64,000 nt of DNA, taken from contig DBRG01000020.1 of the NCBI GenBank assembly GCA_002305545.1, positions 5,180-69,179 on the forward strand, read 5' to 3'. This document shows, piece by piece, positions 18,049 through 24,738 of the stretch. Origin of the DNA: Bacteroidales bacterium UBA1374 (lineage in GTDB: Bacteria; Bacteroidota; Bacteroidia; Bacteroidales; UBA932). The stretch's first letter is position 1; every line of letters starts with the position of its first letter. Below the pieces are notes generated by a model. That model did not search any database, was not told where the DNA came from, and was given only the letters and a program-made list of their open reading frames with translations. The position numbers and the translations under genes were made by a program.

Positions 18049-19242
18049 ATGAACATGAACGATCTTGAAGCCGGAAAATACAGCATGCGAGGGGTGTCCT
18101 CTTCCAAGAGCGAAGTGCACGATGCCCTGGAAGGATTGTCCCGTGGGCTGTATCCGAAAGCTTTTTGCAAGGTCATACCAGACGTGCTGGCAGGTAACCC
18201 GGACTACTGCCTGGTCATGCATGCAGACGGAGCCGGCACGAAATCCTCGCTGGCATACAACTATTGGAAAAGAACGGGTGATCTGGGTGTCTGGGAAGGT
18301 ATTGCACAGGATGCCATAGTCATGAACCTGGACGACCTGCTGTGCGTGGGCATAACCGGAAACATACTGTTAAGTTCCACCATAGGAAGGAACAAGCGCC
18401 TGGTGCCCGGTGAAGTCATAAAGGCCATCATTCAGGGCGGCAGACATTTCTGCGATAAAATGAAGGCTTTGGGAATACCCCTGGAACTCACTGGCGGGGA
18501 GACGGCCGATGTGGGCGACCTTGTGCGCACGGTGATTGTTGACAGCACCGTGTGTGCACGCATCCGGCAAGACCTTGTCATAGACAACGCCCGCATCAGG
18601 GAAGGGGACGTTGTTGTGGGGCTGGCATCTTTTGGACAAACTTCCTATGAAGATGCTTACAACAGCGGGATGGGCAGCAATGGTCTGACCAGCGCCAGAC
18701 ATGATGTGTTTGACAAAAGGATGGCCCGTGTGTTCCCGGAAAGTTACGACGATGGCATGCCCCGTGACATGGCTTATTGCGGCACCCGGGATCTTATGGA
18801 TGTTGAACCTGAGACAGGATTAACCTATGGGAAACTGGTCCTGTCCCCTACCCGCACCTATGCACCGGTTATCAGGGCTATCATGGAATCCTGCAGAAGC
18901 TCGGTGCACGGCATGGTCCACTGCACAGGCGGTGGCCAGACGAAAGTGCTTCACTTCATTGACAACCTGCATGTGATCAAGGATAACCTGTTTCCTGCAC
19001 CTCCTCTGTTCCGCAGGATACAGGAAATTAGCGGAACCCCCTGGAAAGAGATGTACACCGTTTTCAACATGGGACACAGGATGGAATTGTATGTTCCCGC
19101 AGAAACAGCTCCGGCGATATGCTCCATAGCCTCTGGCTTTAACCTTGAAGCCCAGGTTATAGGGAGGGTGGAAGCCCGGGCTGGACTAAGGGTCACCATT
19201 GAAAGCCCTTATGGAAAGTTTACCTACGATAAAAATGAGTGA
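18049..19242 (+). CDS. purM: phosphoribosylformylglycinamidine cyclo-ligase (AIR synthetase)
   Basis: The 397-residue enzyme performs step five of purine synthesis, closing FGAM to AIR with ATP. The PurM/PurL fold is seen in HADGAGTKSSLAYNYW, AQDAIVMNLDDLLCVGITGN, ELTGGETADVGDLVRTVIVD, VVGLASFGQTSYEDAYNSGM and HCTGGGQTKVL. It is the divergent form found in Bacteroidota rather than the enterobacterial form. Two in-frame ATGs (18049 and 18055) are both usable. The last eight bases overlap the start of the lipoprotein gene (ATGAGTGA), which suggests coupled translation. Confidence 0.92.
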   Translation: MNMNDLEAGKYSMRGVSSSKSEVHDALEGLSRGLYPKAFCKVIPDVLAGNPDYCLVMHADGAGTKSSLAYNYWKRTGDLGVWEGIAQDAIVMNLDDLLCVGITGNILLSSTIGRNKRLVPGEVIKAIIQGGRHFCDKMKALGIPLELTGGETADVGDLVRTVIVDSTVCARIRQDLVIDNARIREGDVVVGLASFGQTSYEDAYNSGMGSNGLTSARHDVFDKRMARVFPESYDDGMPRDMAYCGTRDLMDVEPETGLTYGKLVLSPTRTYAPVIRAIMESCRSSVHGMVHCTGGGQTKVLHFIDNLHVIKDNLFPAPPLFRRIQEISGTPWKEMYTVFNMGHRMELYVPAETAPAICSIASGFNLEAQVIGRVEARAGLRVTIESPYGKFTYDKNE

Positions 19243-20293
19243 TCCCATAAGAAATATCATATTGCTTCTGCTCCTGGGCGCGGGCGTTACGGTGAGCAGC
19301 TGTCGGGGCGGAAGACAGGAAGTTGCCGGGCCACTGCCGGTCATTGAAGAAATACTGACAGATACCGCCTCGGCCCATTACATCGACACAAAAGCTTATG
19401 CCAATAACAGGGAGAACCTTCCCATTGGCATTTTTGGCACTTCCGTAGATGACCTTCAGGTGGTGGAAACCCTGTTGGGACTTGATGAATTTGACAATAT
19501 TACCGGGGAGCCCGGAGCCGATGGCATTAAAGATTTTGCAGGAGAACATATTGATTTTTTCTGCCTGCCCCCCGTGGAAGACCGGTCGCGTGAAGATATG
19601 ATCCGGCAAATTGCAGGATTGTTTCGCTGGCAGGACCAGAGGCCTCCGGTAAAAGCCCTGGTGGTGGCAGGCGATATGGTCACCATGCAGGTGTATGAGG
19701 ATATAAGGGACCTCATTGAATTGGGAAAACTTGGGATCATAACGGTCAATGTAATGCAGGCGGGCAATGATAAGGCTTTCAGCTATGTTCTCAGCAACCG
19801 GGAGAACAACCGCGTGACGGTGGGGGTCATTTCAACGGCCGGTGCTTTTTCAATCAATGCCTACGATTATCTTGAAGAAAAGACGGCCGTGGCTTTCCAG
19901 GAGTATGCTCCCATTAAAGGCCGCTCCCCTGAGAAAGCCATACATAATGCCGTGACTTCTTTGGCAGACCAGCTGCTGTACAACAGTCATCCCAGGCTGA
20001 AATATATAATTTTGGGAGCTCCTCCACTGCAGCAGCACCGGGAGATAATTCCTGAATCAATTACATTTCTAAGGAATTACCGCAGTGACAACCGCTATAT
20101 ATACAGGCACCTTATTGATTCGGGCGTGATTCTTATAGAACCGCAAAAAGAAGCAGGAATACAACTATACAGGGCCCTGAGGGATGAACGGCTGGCTGCC
20201 TTCCGCACGACACCATCCTGTGTAAGGGTCCACTCTTTTGAAAAACCAGATCTGACAAAATACCCGTTGCTCAATGTTTGCATCAACAATTGA
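19235..20293 (+). CDS. lipoprotein of unknown function, coupled to purM
   Basis: The 352-residue product has a lipoprotein signal peptide with lipobox VSSC (residues 16-25 hydrophobic then Cys-Arg-Gly-Gly). The mature part resembles a two-lobed alpha/beta protein, with stretches such as LPIGIFGTSVDDLQVVETLL, VKALVVAGDMVTMQVYEDIR and LKYIILGAPPLQQHREIIPE that recall periplasmic solute-binding folds. I do not recognise a named family. The ATG at 19235-19237 overlaps the purM stop by eight bases and is preceded by a purine-rich stretch. The 3' end overlaps the next gene by 20 bases. Confidence 0.7.
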   Translation: MSDPIRNIILLLLLGAGVTVSSCRGGRQEVAGPLPVIEEILTDTASAHYIDTKAYANNRENLPIGIFGTSVDDLQVVETLLGLDEFDNITGEPGADGIKDFAGEHIDFFCLPPVEDRSREDMIRQIAGLFRWQDQRPPVKALVVAGDMVTMQVYEDIRDLIELGKLGIITVNVMQAGNDKAFSYVLSNRENNRVTVGVISTAGAFSINAYDYLEEKTAVAFQEYAPIKGRSPEKAIHNAVTSLADQLLYNSHPRLKYIILGAPPLQQHREIIPESITFLRNYRSDNRYIYRHLIDSGVILIEPQKEAGIQLYRALRDERLAAFRTTPSCVRVHSFEKPDLTKYPLLNVCINN

Positions 20294-21320
20294 AAACCAC
20301 GTTGTGGAATCGCTGCCCCAGGTGGAGTTAAAAGGACATATTAACCTGGTGTCAACAAGAAGCCAGGTTGAACATGCTGCCCGGTACCTTTCCCGTCAAC
20401 CTGTCCTGGGCTTTGATACGGAAACAAAACCCCGTTTTTCATCAGGCAGGATGTATATGCCCGCCCTGCTCCAGTTCTCTGACGGGGTGAGTTCTTACCT
20501 GATTCATTTAAAAAAAACAGGGCTTCCCCAGGAGATAGTGGCTATCCTGTGTGATCCGGCAATAATCAAGGTGGGCGCTGCCGTCAGGGACGATATCGCT
20601 GGGCTTCAGCGCTATGCTCCTTTTGAACCGGCAGGTTTTGTTGATTTGCAGGATATGGTCCAGGAATACGGGATTGTAGAAAAAAGTGTCAAGAAGATGT
20701 CGGCCATCATCCTGGGAAAAAGGATCAGCAAGTCACAGCAGGTCACCAACTGGGAAGCTTTCCCGCTGTCCGGCGCGCAGGCGCTTTATGCCGCAACAGA
20801 TGCCTACGTATGCTATTCAATTTACAATAAACTGATTGCTCACAACAGTGAAAAGAAATCACCCCGTCAGCGGATGTACGAAGAGATCCTGGTCTCTGCC
20901 GCTTCCCTGCTTAAGGATGAACCGGACCTGGTGGCCAACATGGCCAATGTGAGTGCCCTGATAAAAGAAACATTCAAATTCTGGTGGGTTGGTTTTTACA
21001 GGATTGACAACAAATCGAGGGAATTGGTGCTGGGCCCTTTCCAGGGACCTTTGGCCTGTACCCGTATACCCTTTGGCCGCGGGGTTTGTGGCACATGCTG
21101 GAAACAGCGCAAGACGATAATCGTTCCTGATGTGGAAAAATTTCCCGGACACATTGCCTGCAGTTCCCGTTCCCGATCCGAGATAGTTGTACCCCTGTTT
21201 GACAAAAAGGGTGAACTGATCGCTGTCCTGGACATTGATTCAGAAAAAACCGGAACATTTGACCAGATGGACAGTCGGTACCTGGAAGAACTTGCCGGGC
21301 TTTTTAAAAATATTTACTAA
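20274..21320 (+). CDS. fusion of DEDDy 3'-5' exonuclease and free methionine-(R)-sulfoxide reductase (GAF) domain
   Basis: The 348-residue protein joins two domains in one frame. Residues 25-190 form an RNase D-like exonuclease with motif I LGFDTETKP, motif II VGAAVRDDIAGL and motif III YAATD, so all DEDDy residues are present. Residues 200-348 form a complete GAF domain of the fRMsr type, with NMANVSALI, VGFYRID, IPFGRGVCGT and GHIACSSRSRSEIVVPL. Cys262, Cys272 and Cys296 match the three cysteines of the E. coli enzyme. The exonuclease half would process RNA or DNA 3' ends and the GAF half would reduce free methionine sulfoxide. I am used to seeing these as separate genes. Confidence 0.87.
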   Translation: MFASTIENHVVESLPQVELKGHINLVSTRSQVEHAARYLSRQPVLGFDTETKPRFSSGRMYMPALLQFSDGVSSYLIHLKKTGLPQEIVAILCDPAIIKVGAAVRDDIAGLQRYAPFEPAGFVDLQDMVQEYGIVEKSVKKMSAIILGKRISKSQQVTNWEAFPLSGAQALYAATDAYVCYSIYNKLIAHNSEKKSPRQRMYEEILVSAASLLKDEPDLVANMANVSALIKETFKFWWVGFYRIDNKSRELVLGPFQGPLACTRIPFGRGVCGTCWKQRKTIIVPDVEKFPGHIACSSRSRSEIVVPLFDKKGELIAVLDIDSEKTGTFDQMDSRYLEELAGLFKNIY

Positions 21321-21325
21321 CTTTG
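21318..21325 (+). promoter_or_regulatory. -7 promoter box for tRNA-Cys
   Basis: TAACTTTG matches the TAnnTTTG box and ends ten bases before the tRNA 5' end. It overlaps the stop codon of the exonuclease fusion gene (TAA at 21318-21320). Confidence 0.6.
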
Positions 21326-21335
21326 CAGTCCTTTT

Positions 21336-21406
21336 GGTACCCTGGCCGAGTGGTTAGGCATCGGTCTGCAAAACCGAGTACAGCGGTTCGATTCCGCTGG
21401 GTACCT
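21336..21406 (+). tRNA. tRNA-Cys (GCA)
   Basis: The 71-base sequence folds as a cloverleaf. The acceptor stem GGTACCC pairs with GGGTACC, the anticodon stem TCGGT/ACCGA encloses the loop CTGCAAA with anticodon GCA, and the T arm contains the standard GGTTCGATTCC loop. The CCA end is not encoded. It follows the exonuclease fusion gene closely and has its own promoter box and terminator. Confidence 0.95.
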
Positions 21407-21411
21407 CAAAG

Positions 21412-21440
21412 AGGATGACTAAAAAGGTCATCCTTTTCTT
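21412..21440 (+). terminator. terminator of tRNA-Cys
   Basis: AGGATGAC at 21412-21419 pairs with GTCATCCT at 21427-21434 and is followed by a T-rich run (TTTTCTTTT), the layout of a factor-independent terminator a few bases after the tRNA 3' end. Confidence 0.8.
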
Positions 21441-21451
21441 TTAAGCCGAGG
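21434..21451 (+). repeat. loop-motif copy 1, beside tRNA-Cys
   Basis: TTTTCTTTTAAGCCGAGG matches the conserved loop of the hairpin family but lacks the usual left arm, because the tRNA terminator stands in its place. The following GAGGTACC (21448-21455) is an exact inverse of GGTACCTC (21400-21407) at the tRNA 3' end, so an arm could form with the tRNA gene itself. It looks like a truncated or recombined copy. Confidence 0.6.
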
Positions 21452-21470
21452 TACCACCTTCCCTGCTGGC

Positions 21471-21544
21471 GGTCGCCTGAGTGTTAAGAACGGAGTGCTT
21501 TTACTTTTAAGCCGAGGCAATCCGTTCTTAACACTCAAGCGACC
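21471..21544. repeat. long hairpin A with conserved TTAAGCCGAG loop
   Basis: The outer arms GGTCGC (21471-21476) and GCGACC (21539-21544) pair, then after a two-by-two mismatch the 16-base arms 21479-21494 and 21521-21536 pair perfectly (GAGTGTTAAGAACGGA and its complement). A further short stem closes the loop TTTTACTTTTAAGCCGAG. The stem sequence differs from the other family members while the loop is kept. The upstream TGGCGGTCGC and downstream TTGCAGTC also resemble the flanks of hairpin D at 63.75 kb. Confidence 0.8.
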
Positions 21545-21754
21545 TTGCAGTCTATGCGAATAGCTGCTCAGATTACCGCCCGGTGGTCTTTCAAGGTGGT
21601 GCGCCAAACGCATTTGACGCATAATTAAGGCGCTATTATGTTGTATGTTACGAGCATTCCCGCCTTTTCTGATACTTACCACCTCCCAGTCAACTCCAAC
21701 TCCATATAGGATTAAAACCTGGTCAGGATACTAAAACCAGGGATTATCCATTTT

Positions 21755-21887
21755 GCCAGGAGTACCGCGCATACTTGATGTATTGCCCTGTTTAATAGGC
21801 GATTAACAAATAAGCTCTTCCGGGGAGCTCTTTTGTTAAAGTGCTGATATCCTGCACAATGAATCAAGTGTACGCGGTACTCCTGGC
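21755..21887. repeat. 133-base element with 25-base inverted ends
   Basis: The left arm 21755-21779 and the right arm 21863-21887 are inverse complements over 25 bases with two mismatches (GCCAGGAGTACCGCG at the outer edge). The interior holds a second palindrome, TTAACAAA at 21803-21810 with TTTTGTTAA at 21831-21839, enclosing AGCTC/GAGCT. The layout recalls a small non-autonomous mobile element (MITE), but I see no flanking target duplication and no transposase. The right arm is shared with the flank of hairpin D at 63.7 kb. Confidence 0.6.
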
Positions 21888-21892
21888 GAGCG

Positions 21893-21964
21893 GTCACTGA
21901 CACCCCACGATAAGGGAAGCCTCGGCTTAAGAAGAAAGCTTCCCGTTCGTAGGGTGTCAGTGAC
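21893..21964. repeat. long hairpin C, loop in reverse orientation
   Basis: GTCACTGACACCC (21893-21905) pairs perfectly with GGGTGTCAGTGAC (21952-21964). Inside, GGGAAGC (21914-21920) pairs with GCTTCCC (21938-21944) around the 17-base loop CTCGGCTTAAGAAGAAA, which is the complement of the loop motif found in the other copies. The left flank and outer arm align with hairpin D near 63.75 kb, yet the loop is inverted relative to it. Confidence 0.8.
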
Positions 21965-22081
21965 TGTAGCAGCACCTTCCTGATTTGCTGCAAATCTGAC
22001 ATTGAGCAGCATTGCTGTACAAACGACTTTCAGGTGGTCTTCAAAGCGGTAGTGGGGGCAACTACTTTTTTGTGATTCCCT

Positions 22082-23224
22082 TTATGCGGGGACTTGCTCA
22101 TTCCTTGTGCTGGCATAGAGCACAGCATCTATGGCCATGGGTTTATGCACCCTGAAGTAGAAACGATATGAGGGGAGCAGGTTTTTAAGGAATGTGGTGA
22201 GAACCGGGAGGTCATCCTTTTTATGGTAAGCGGCCAGGGCCAGCAGGGGTTGATGCGCCAGGATGGTTTTGCGGGCTCCCTCCAGGGCTTTGAGCTCGTT
22301 GCCTTCCACATCCATCACAATCAGGGTTGCCGGCCTGGAATTCAGGATGTTGTCAATCGTATCGGCCTTCATGGTCACAACACCCCGTCCGGGTGCCTCT
22401 GCTTTGCGGGAAAGCATGGTGCCCTGGTTCAGGAAATAGACTGTTTCTTTTTTGTCCGAGATACATTTGGGAACAATCTCTGTCCGCCCGGCTATCCCTG
22501 CAGACTGGATAAACCGGGCAAGCTTTTGCAGGTTGGTGCTGTCCGGTTCGCAGGCATAAATCTTGTCGAAACGGCAGGAAGTCACTTCCAGGAAATCTTT
22601 TATGGTATCTCCTATAAATGCCCCGCAATTGACAAATACTTCATTTTGATGTAGTTTGAGAGCCGTAACCTGGTTGATTTCAGAAAAATACTGTGGTCTC
22701 CGGACAAAGGGGAAAAGGTAACTTGCGTCTTTATTGATTTTGGCGTTTATATAAGCTTCCATGCTGTCCCGGGACAGGGAATCCTCCAACAGTTCATAAA
22801 CACTGTCAAATGCCGGTTTATGGGCCAGAACATAAGATGAATCCAGGGGTTGGAGTGCGCCCCCCTCATAGATGGAAGAGAGATAGTCTATCGTCTGTGC
22901 CCCTGGAAAAAGCTGGCGGTATGGCTTCAGGTCATTCGTATAACCCCGGAAAAAGCACAGCAGCAGGTTATAAGCACTGAACTCTTTCTGCAACTGAGAA
23001 ATGGATAAGATACGGTCGGGACCTGTATGAGGCAGAACCGGGTCCATGTATTTGTCGTCAACCACCCGGCATGAAACCCTGATTCCTTTTTCCTGCAAAA
23101 AGATCCGGGCAGTGTCTGCAATCAATCCTATACCATACAGAACGACTGGTAAACCAGACCGTTTCAATGCTGCTGTCAAAGCATCGTCCTTGCTCTTCCC
23201 AATGACAATCTTTAATTTTTCCAT
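22082..23224 (-). CDS. FkbM family SAM-dependent methyltransferase
   Basis: The 380-residue protein has an N-terminal region of about 150 residues with a possible nucleotide-sugar or NAD-like start (LPVVLYGIGLIADTARIF) and a C-terminal FkbM domain (residues 170-370). The latter contains VFVNCGAFIGDTIKDFLE as the SAM-binding loop, IYACEPDSTNLQKL, then TIDNILNSRPATLIVMDVEG and GNELKALEGARKTI, all typical of FkbM. FkbM enzymes methylate hydroxyls of sugars or polyketides; glycan modification is the likely role here, but the substrate is unknown. I start at ATG 23222-23224 since the upstream 18 residues cover the promoter region. Confidence 0.82.
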   Translation of the reverse strand: MEKLKIVIGKSKDDALTAALKRSGLPVVLYGIGLIADTARIFLQEKGIRVSCRVVDDKYMDPVLPHTGPDRILSISQLQKEFSAYNLLLCFFRGYTNDLKPYRQLFPGAQTIDYLSSIYEGGALQPLDSSYVLAHKPAFDSVYELLEDSLSRDSMEAYINAKINKDASYLFPFVRRPQYFSEINQVTALKLHQNEVFVNCGAFIGDTIKDFLEVTSCRFDKIYACEPDSTNLQKLARFIQSAGIAGRTEIVPKCISDKKETVYFLNQGTMLSRKAEAPGRGVVTMKADTIDNILNSRPATLIVMDVEGNELKALEGARKTILAHQPLLALAAYHKKDDLPVLTTFLKNLLPSYRFYFRVHKPMAIDAVLYASTRNEQVPA

Positions 23225-23229
23225 TACCG

Positions 23230-23246
23230 CAAAGATACTATATTTG
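23230..23246. promoter_or_regulatory. back-to-back -7 boxes between the FkbM and ResB-like genes
   Basis: TATCTTTG on the minus strand (23230-23237) and TATATTTG on the plus strand (23239-23246) lie one base apart. The plus box is 44 bases before the ResB-like gene. The minus box is only five bases before the FkbM start codon, so that transcript would have almost no leader, or the match is accidental. Confidence 0.4.
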
Positions 23247-23290
23247 TGTAGAAATTGGGTGATCCTGAAGGTGACCATTAATGCTGCAAG

Positions 23291-23953
23291 ATGATCATTA
23301 ATACAGCGCTTTTTGCTTTCCCCGTAAACCTTATCATTGGTTTATCCCTGGTCTTTGTTGCCTGGAGGTTTAAAAGCCTCTCCTCGGACAGACACATGAC
23401 AATTGCCCTATTGCTGATGATTGCTGCCGCCCTGGTACAGGGTTTTATGCCCGCTCAGGAATCTTTTACCCGTTCCTGGCCTTTTGTAATTGTTTTGACC
23501 TGGTTTCTGACCGTTCTGGCCTCGCGCCTGTTCCGCAGATTTTCACTGGCTGGTTTTGGTTTATGGCTTGCCTTGTGGGCCGGTATGCTGGGCAGTGCCG
23601 ATGCATCCCTTACCCGTGTTTTGGTCCATCGTGAGGATTTTTCACAGACCGAGCTTCCTTTTGGGATACGTCTGGAAGATTTCCAGGTCAACCGTTACCA
23701 GACCGGGGAACCGATGGAATACAGGGCGCAGATCATTCTTCGTGAAGCAGGCCGGGAGCATTCCAAAACACTGCGTGTGAACCATCCGGTGCATTTCAGG
23801 GGGTATCAGGTTTATCTTGCCGATTACGATACCTCAAAAGGCAGTGACAGCGATTACTGTATTGTTATGGTAACGCGGCAACCGTGGCGGTGGCTTGTTT
23901 TTGCAGGCATTTTGCTGATGCTGGGAGGTGCTTTTAAAATTTTTATTCTATGA
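23291..23953 (+). CDS. ResB-like cytochrome c biogenesis protein (short form)
   Basis: The 220-residue membrane protein has four N-terminal hydrophobic segments, an extracytoplasmic part of about 85 residues and a final membrane segment (WRWLVFAGILLMLGGAFKIF). The extracytoplasmic part has ResB/Ccs1 features: LPFGIRLEDFQVNRYQTGEP, YRAQIILREAGREHSKTLRV and NHPVHFRGYQVYLADYD. ResB works with CcsA to deliver haem to apocytochromes c outside the inner membrane (system II). It is clearly shorter than the 400 residues or more common for ResB. The next gene overlaps it in an ATGA arrangement. Confidence 0.82.
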   Translation: MIINTALFAFPVNLIIGLSLVFVAWRFKSLSSDRHMTIALLLMIAAALVQGFMPAQESFTRSWPFVIVLTWFLTVLASRLFRRFSLAGFGLWLALWAGMLGSADASLTRVLVHREDFSQTELPFGIRLEDFQVNRYQTGEPMEYRAQIILREAGREHSKTLRVNHPVHFRGYQVYLADYDTSKGSDSDYCIVMVTRQPWRWLVFAGILLMLGGAFKIFIL

Positions 23954-24738
23954 CCTGGGATCATCACATAATCTTTGCCGCTGTGGCAGCCTTCTTCTGG
24001 ATTGCAGGATCTGTCACGGCCTTTTTACAGGGTAGAAAAGCTCCCGTATGGACCATATCATTGTTCTCGGCCGGGGTCGTGGTTTATGCCGCCTATATTG
24101 CAGGTCTTTGGATATCGATGCATCGCCCGCCGCTGATGACTATGGGAGAAACGCGGTTGTGGTATTCCCTGTTTCTTTCCCTGGCAGGATTGATCACTTA
24201 CATCCGTTGGCGGTATAAGTGGATTCTTACCCTGACCACGGTCATGTCCCTTGTTTTTGTAACCATAAATGTATTGCGTCCCGGTATCCATGACCAGGTG
24301 CTGATGCCTGTTCTGCAAAGCATCTGGTTTATTCCGCACGTGACAGTCTATATGTTCTCCTATGCCCTTTTGGCCTGTACATTCCTGCTGGCAGTGGCCG
24401 GTCTGGTGAAACCGTCACTGGATGTGCTTCCTGCCATTGACAAGTTGTGCCGGGCCGGTCTTTCTTTCTTTACTGCGGGCATGTTGCTGGGTGCATTGTG
24501 GGCAAAACAAGCCTGGGGAGATTATTGGACCTGGGATCCAAAAGAGACATGGGCGGGTATTACCTGGTTTCTGTATGTGCTTTTCTTTCATTTAAAAGAA
24601 ATACGGCCACGGGCAAGAAAAATGATTTTTGTATCTTTGATACTGGCATTCCTATCTTTACAGATCTGCTGGTACGGTTTGCAGTATCTTCCACAGGCCC
24701 GGGGAAGCCTTCATAATTATGAAACTAACGTTCGCTGA
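23950..24738 (+). CDS. ccsA: cytochrome c assembly protein CcsA/ResC
   Basis: The 262-residue protein has about eight membrane segments and the haem-handling WWD motif WGDYWTWDPKETWAGITWF near residue 187, together with conserved histidines in WFIPHVTVYMFSYALL and the FFHLKEIRPRA loop. It is the partner of ResB in system II, exporting and presenting haem for attachment to CxxCH motifs. Its start overlaps the ResB-like gene by four bases, and its end overlaps the tri-haem protein gene by 20 bases, so the three genes form a tight operon whose natural client is the cytochrome encoded downstream. Confidence 0.92.
   Translation: MTWDHHIIFAAVAAFFWIAGSVTAFLQGRKAPVWTISLFSAGVVVYAAYIAGLWISMHRPPLMTMGETRLWYSLFLSLAGLITYIRWRYKWILTLTTVMSLVFVTINVLRPGIHDQVLMPVLQSIWFIPHVTVYMFSYALLACTFLLAVAGLVKPSLDVLPAIDKLCRAGLSFFTAGMLLGALWAKQAWGDYWTWDPKETWAGITWFLYVLFFHLKEIRPRARKMIFVSLILAFLSLQICWYGLQYLPQARGSLHNYETNVR

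Larger units (their letters stand above)
21407..22081. other. 675-base gene-free region rich in hairpin repeats
   Basis: No convincing coding frame is present here. The stretch holds the tRNA-Cys terminator, a loop-only repeat copy, two long hairpins that share an apical loop sequence, and a 133-base element with 25-base inverted ends; these are listed separately. Between them lie shorter pairings such as GCGCC/GGCGC around 21601-21633, CCTGGT/ACCAGG at about 21717-21740 and GTAGT/ACTAC at 22050-22066. The block GGTGGTCTT occurs at 21582-21590 and again at 22033-22041 in similar surroundings, which suggests the region grew by repeated insertion or duplication. Confidence 0.7.

Noticed and set aside
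21755..21887. CRISPR array
   Set aside because: There are repeats and palindromes but no regular repeat-spacer spacing and no cas genes.
21471..21964. Integron attC sites
   Set aside because: Long stems with conserved bases suggested attC-like recombination sites, but no core GTTRRRY/RYYYAAC pair, no cassette genes and no integrase are present in the window.
21712..22002. 96-residue minus-strand open frame in the hairpin region
   Set aside because: It runs through two inverted-repeat elements, has no similarity I recognise and no ribosome binding site, so it is most likely chance.
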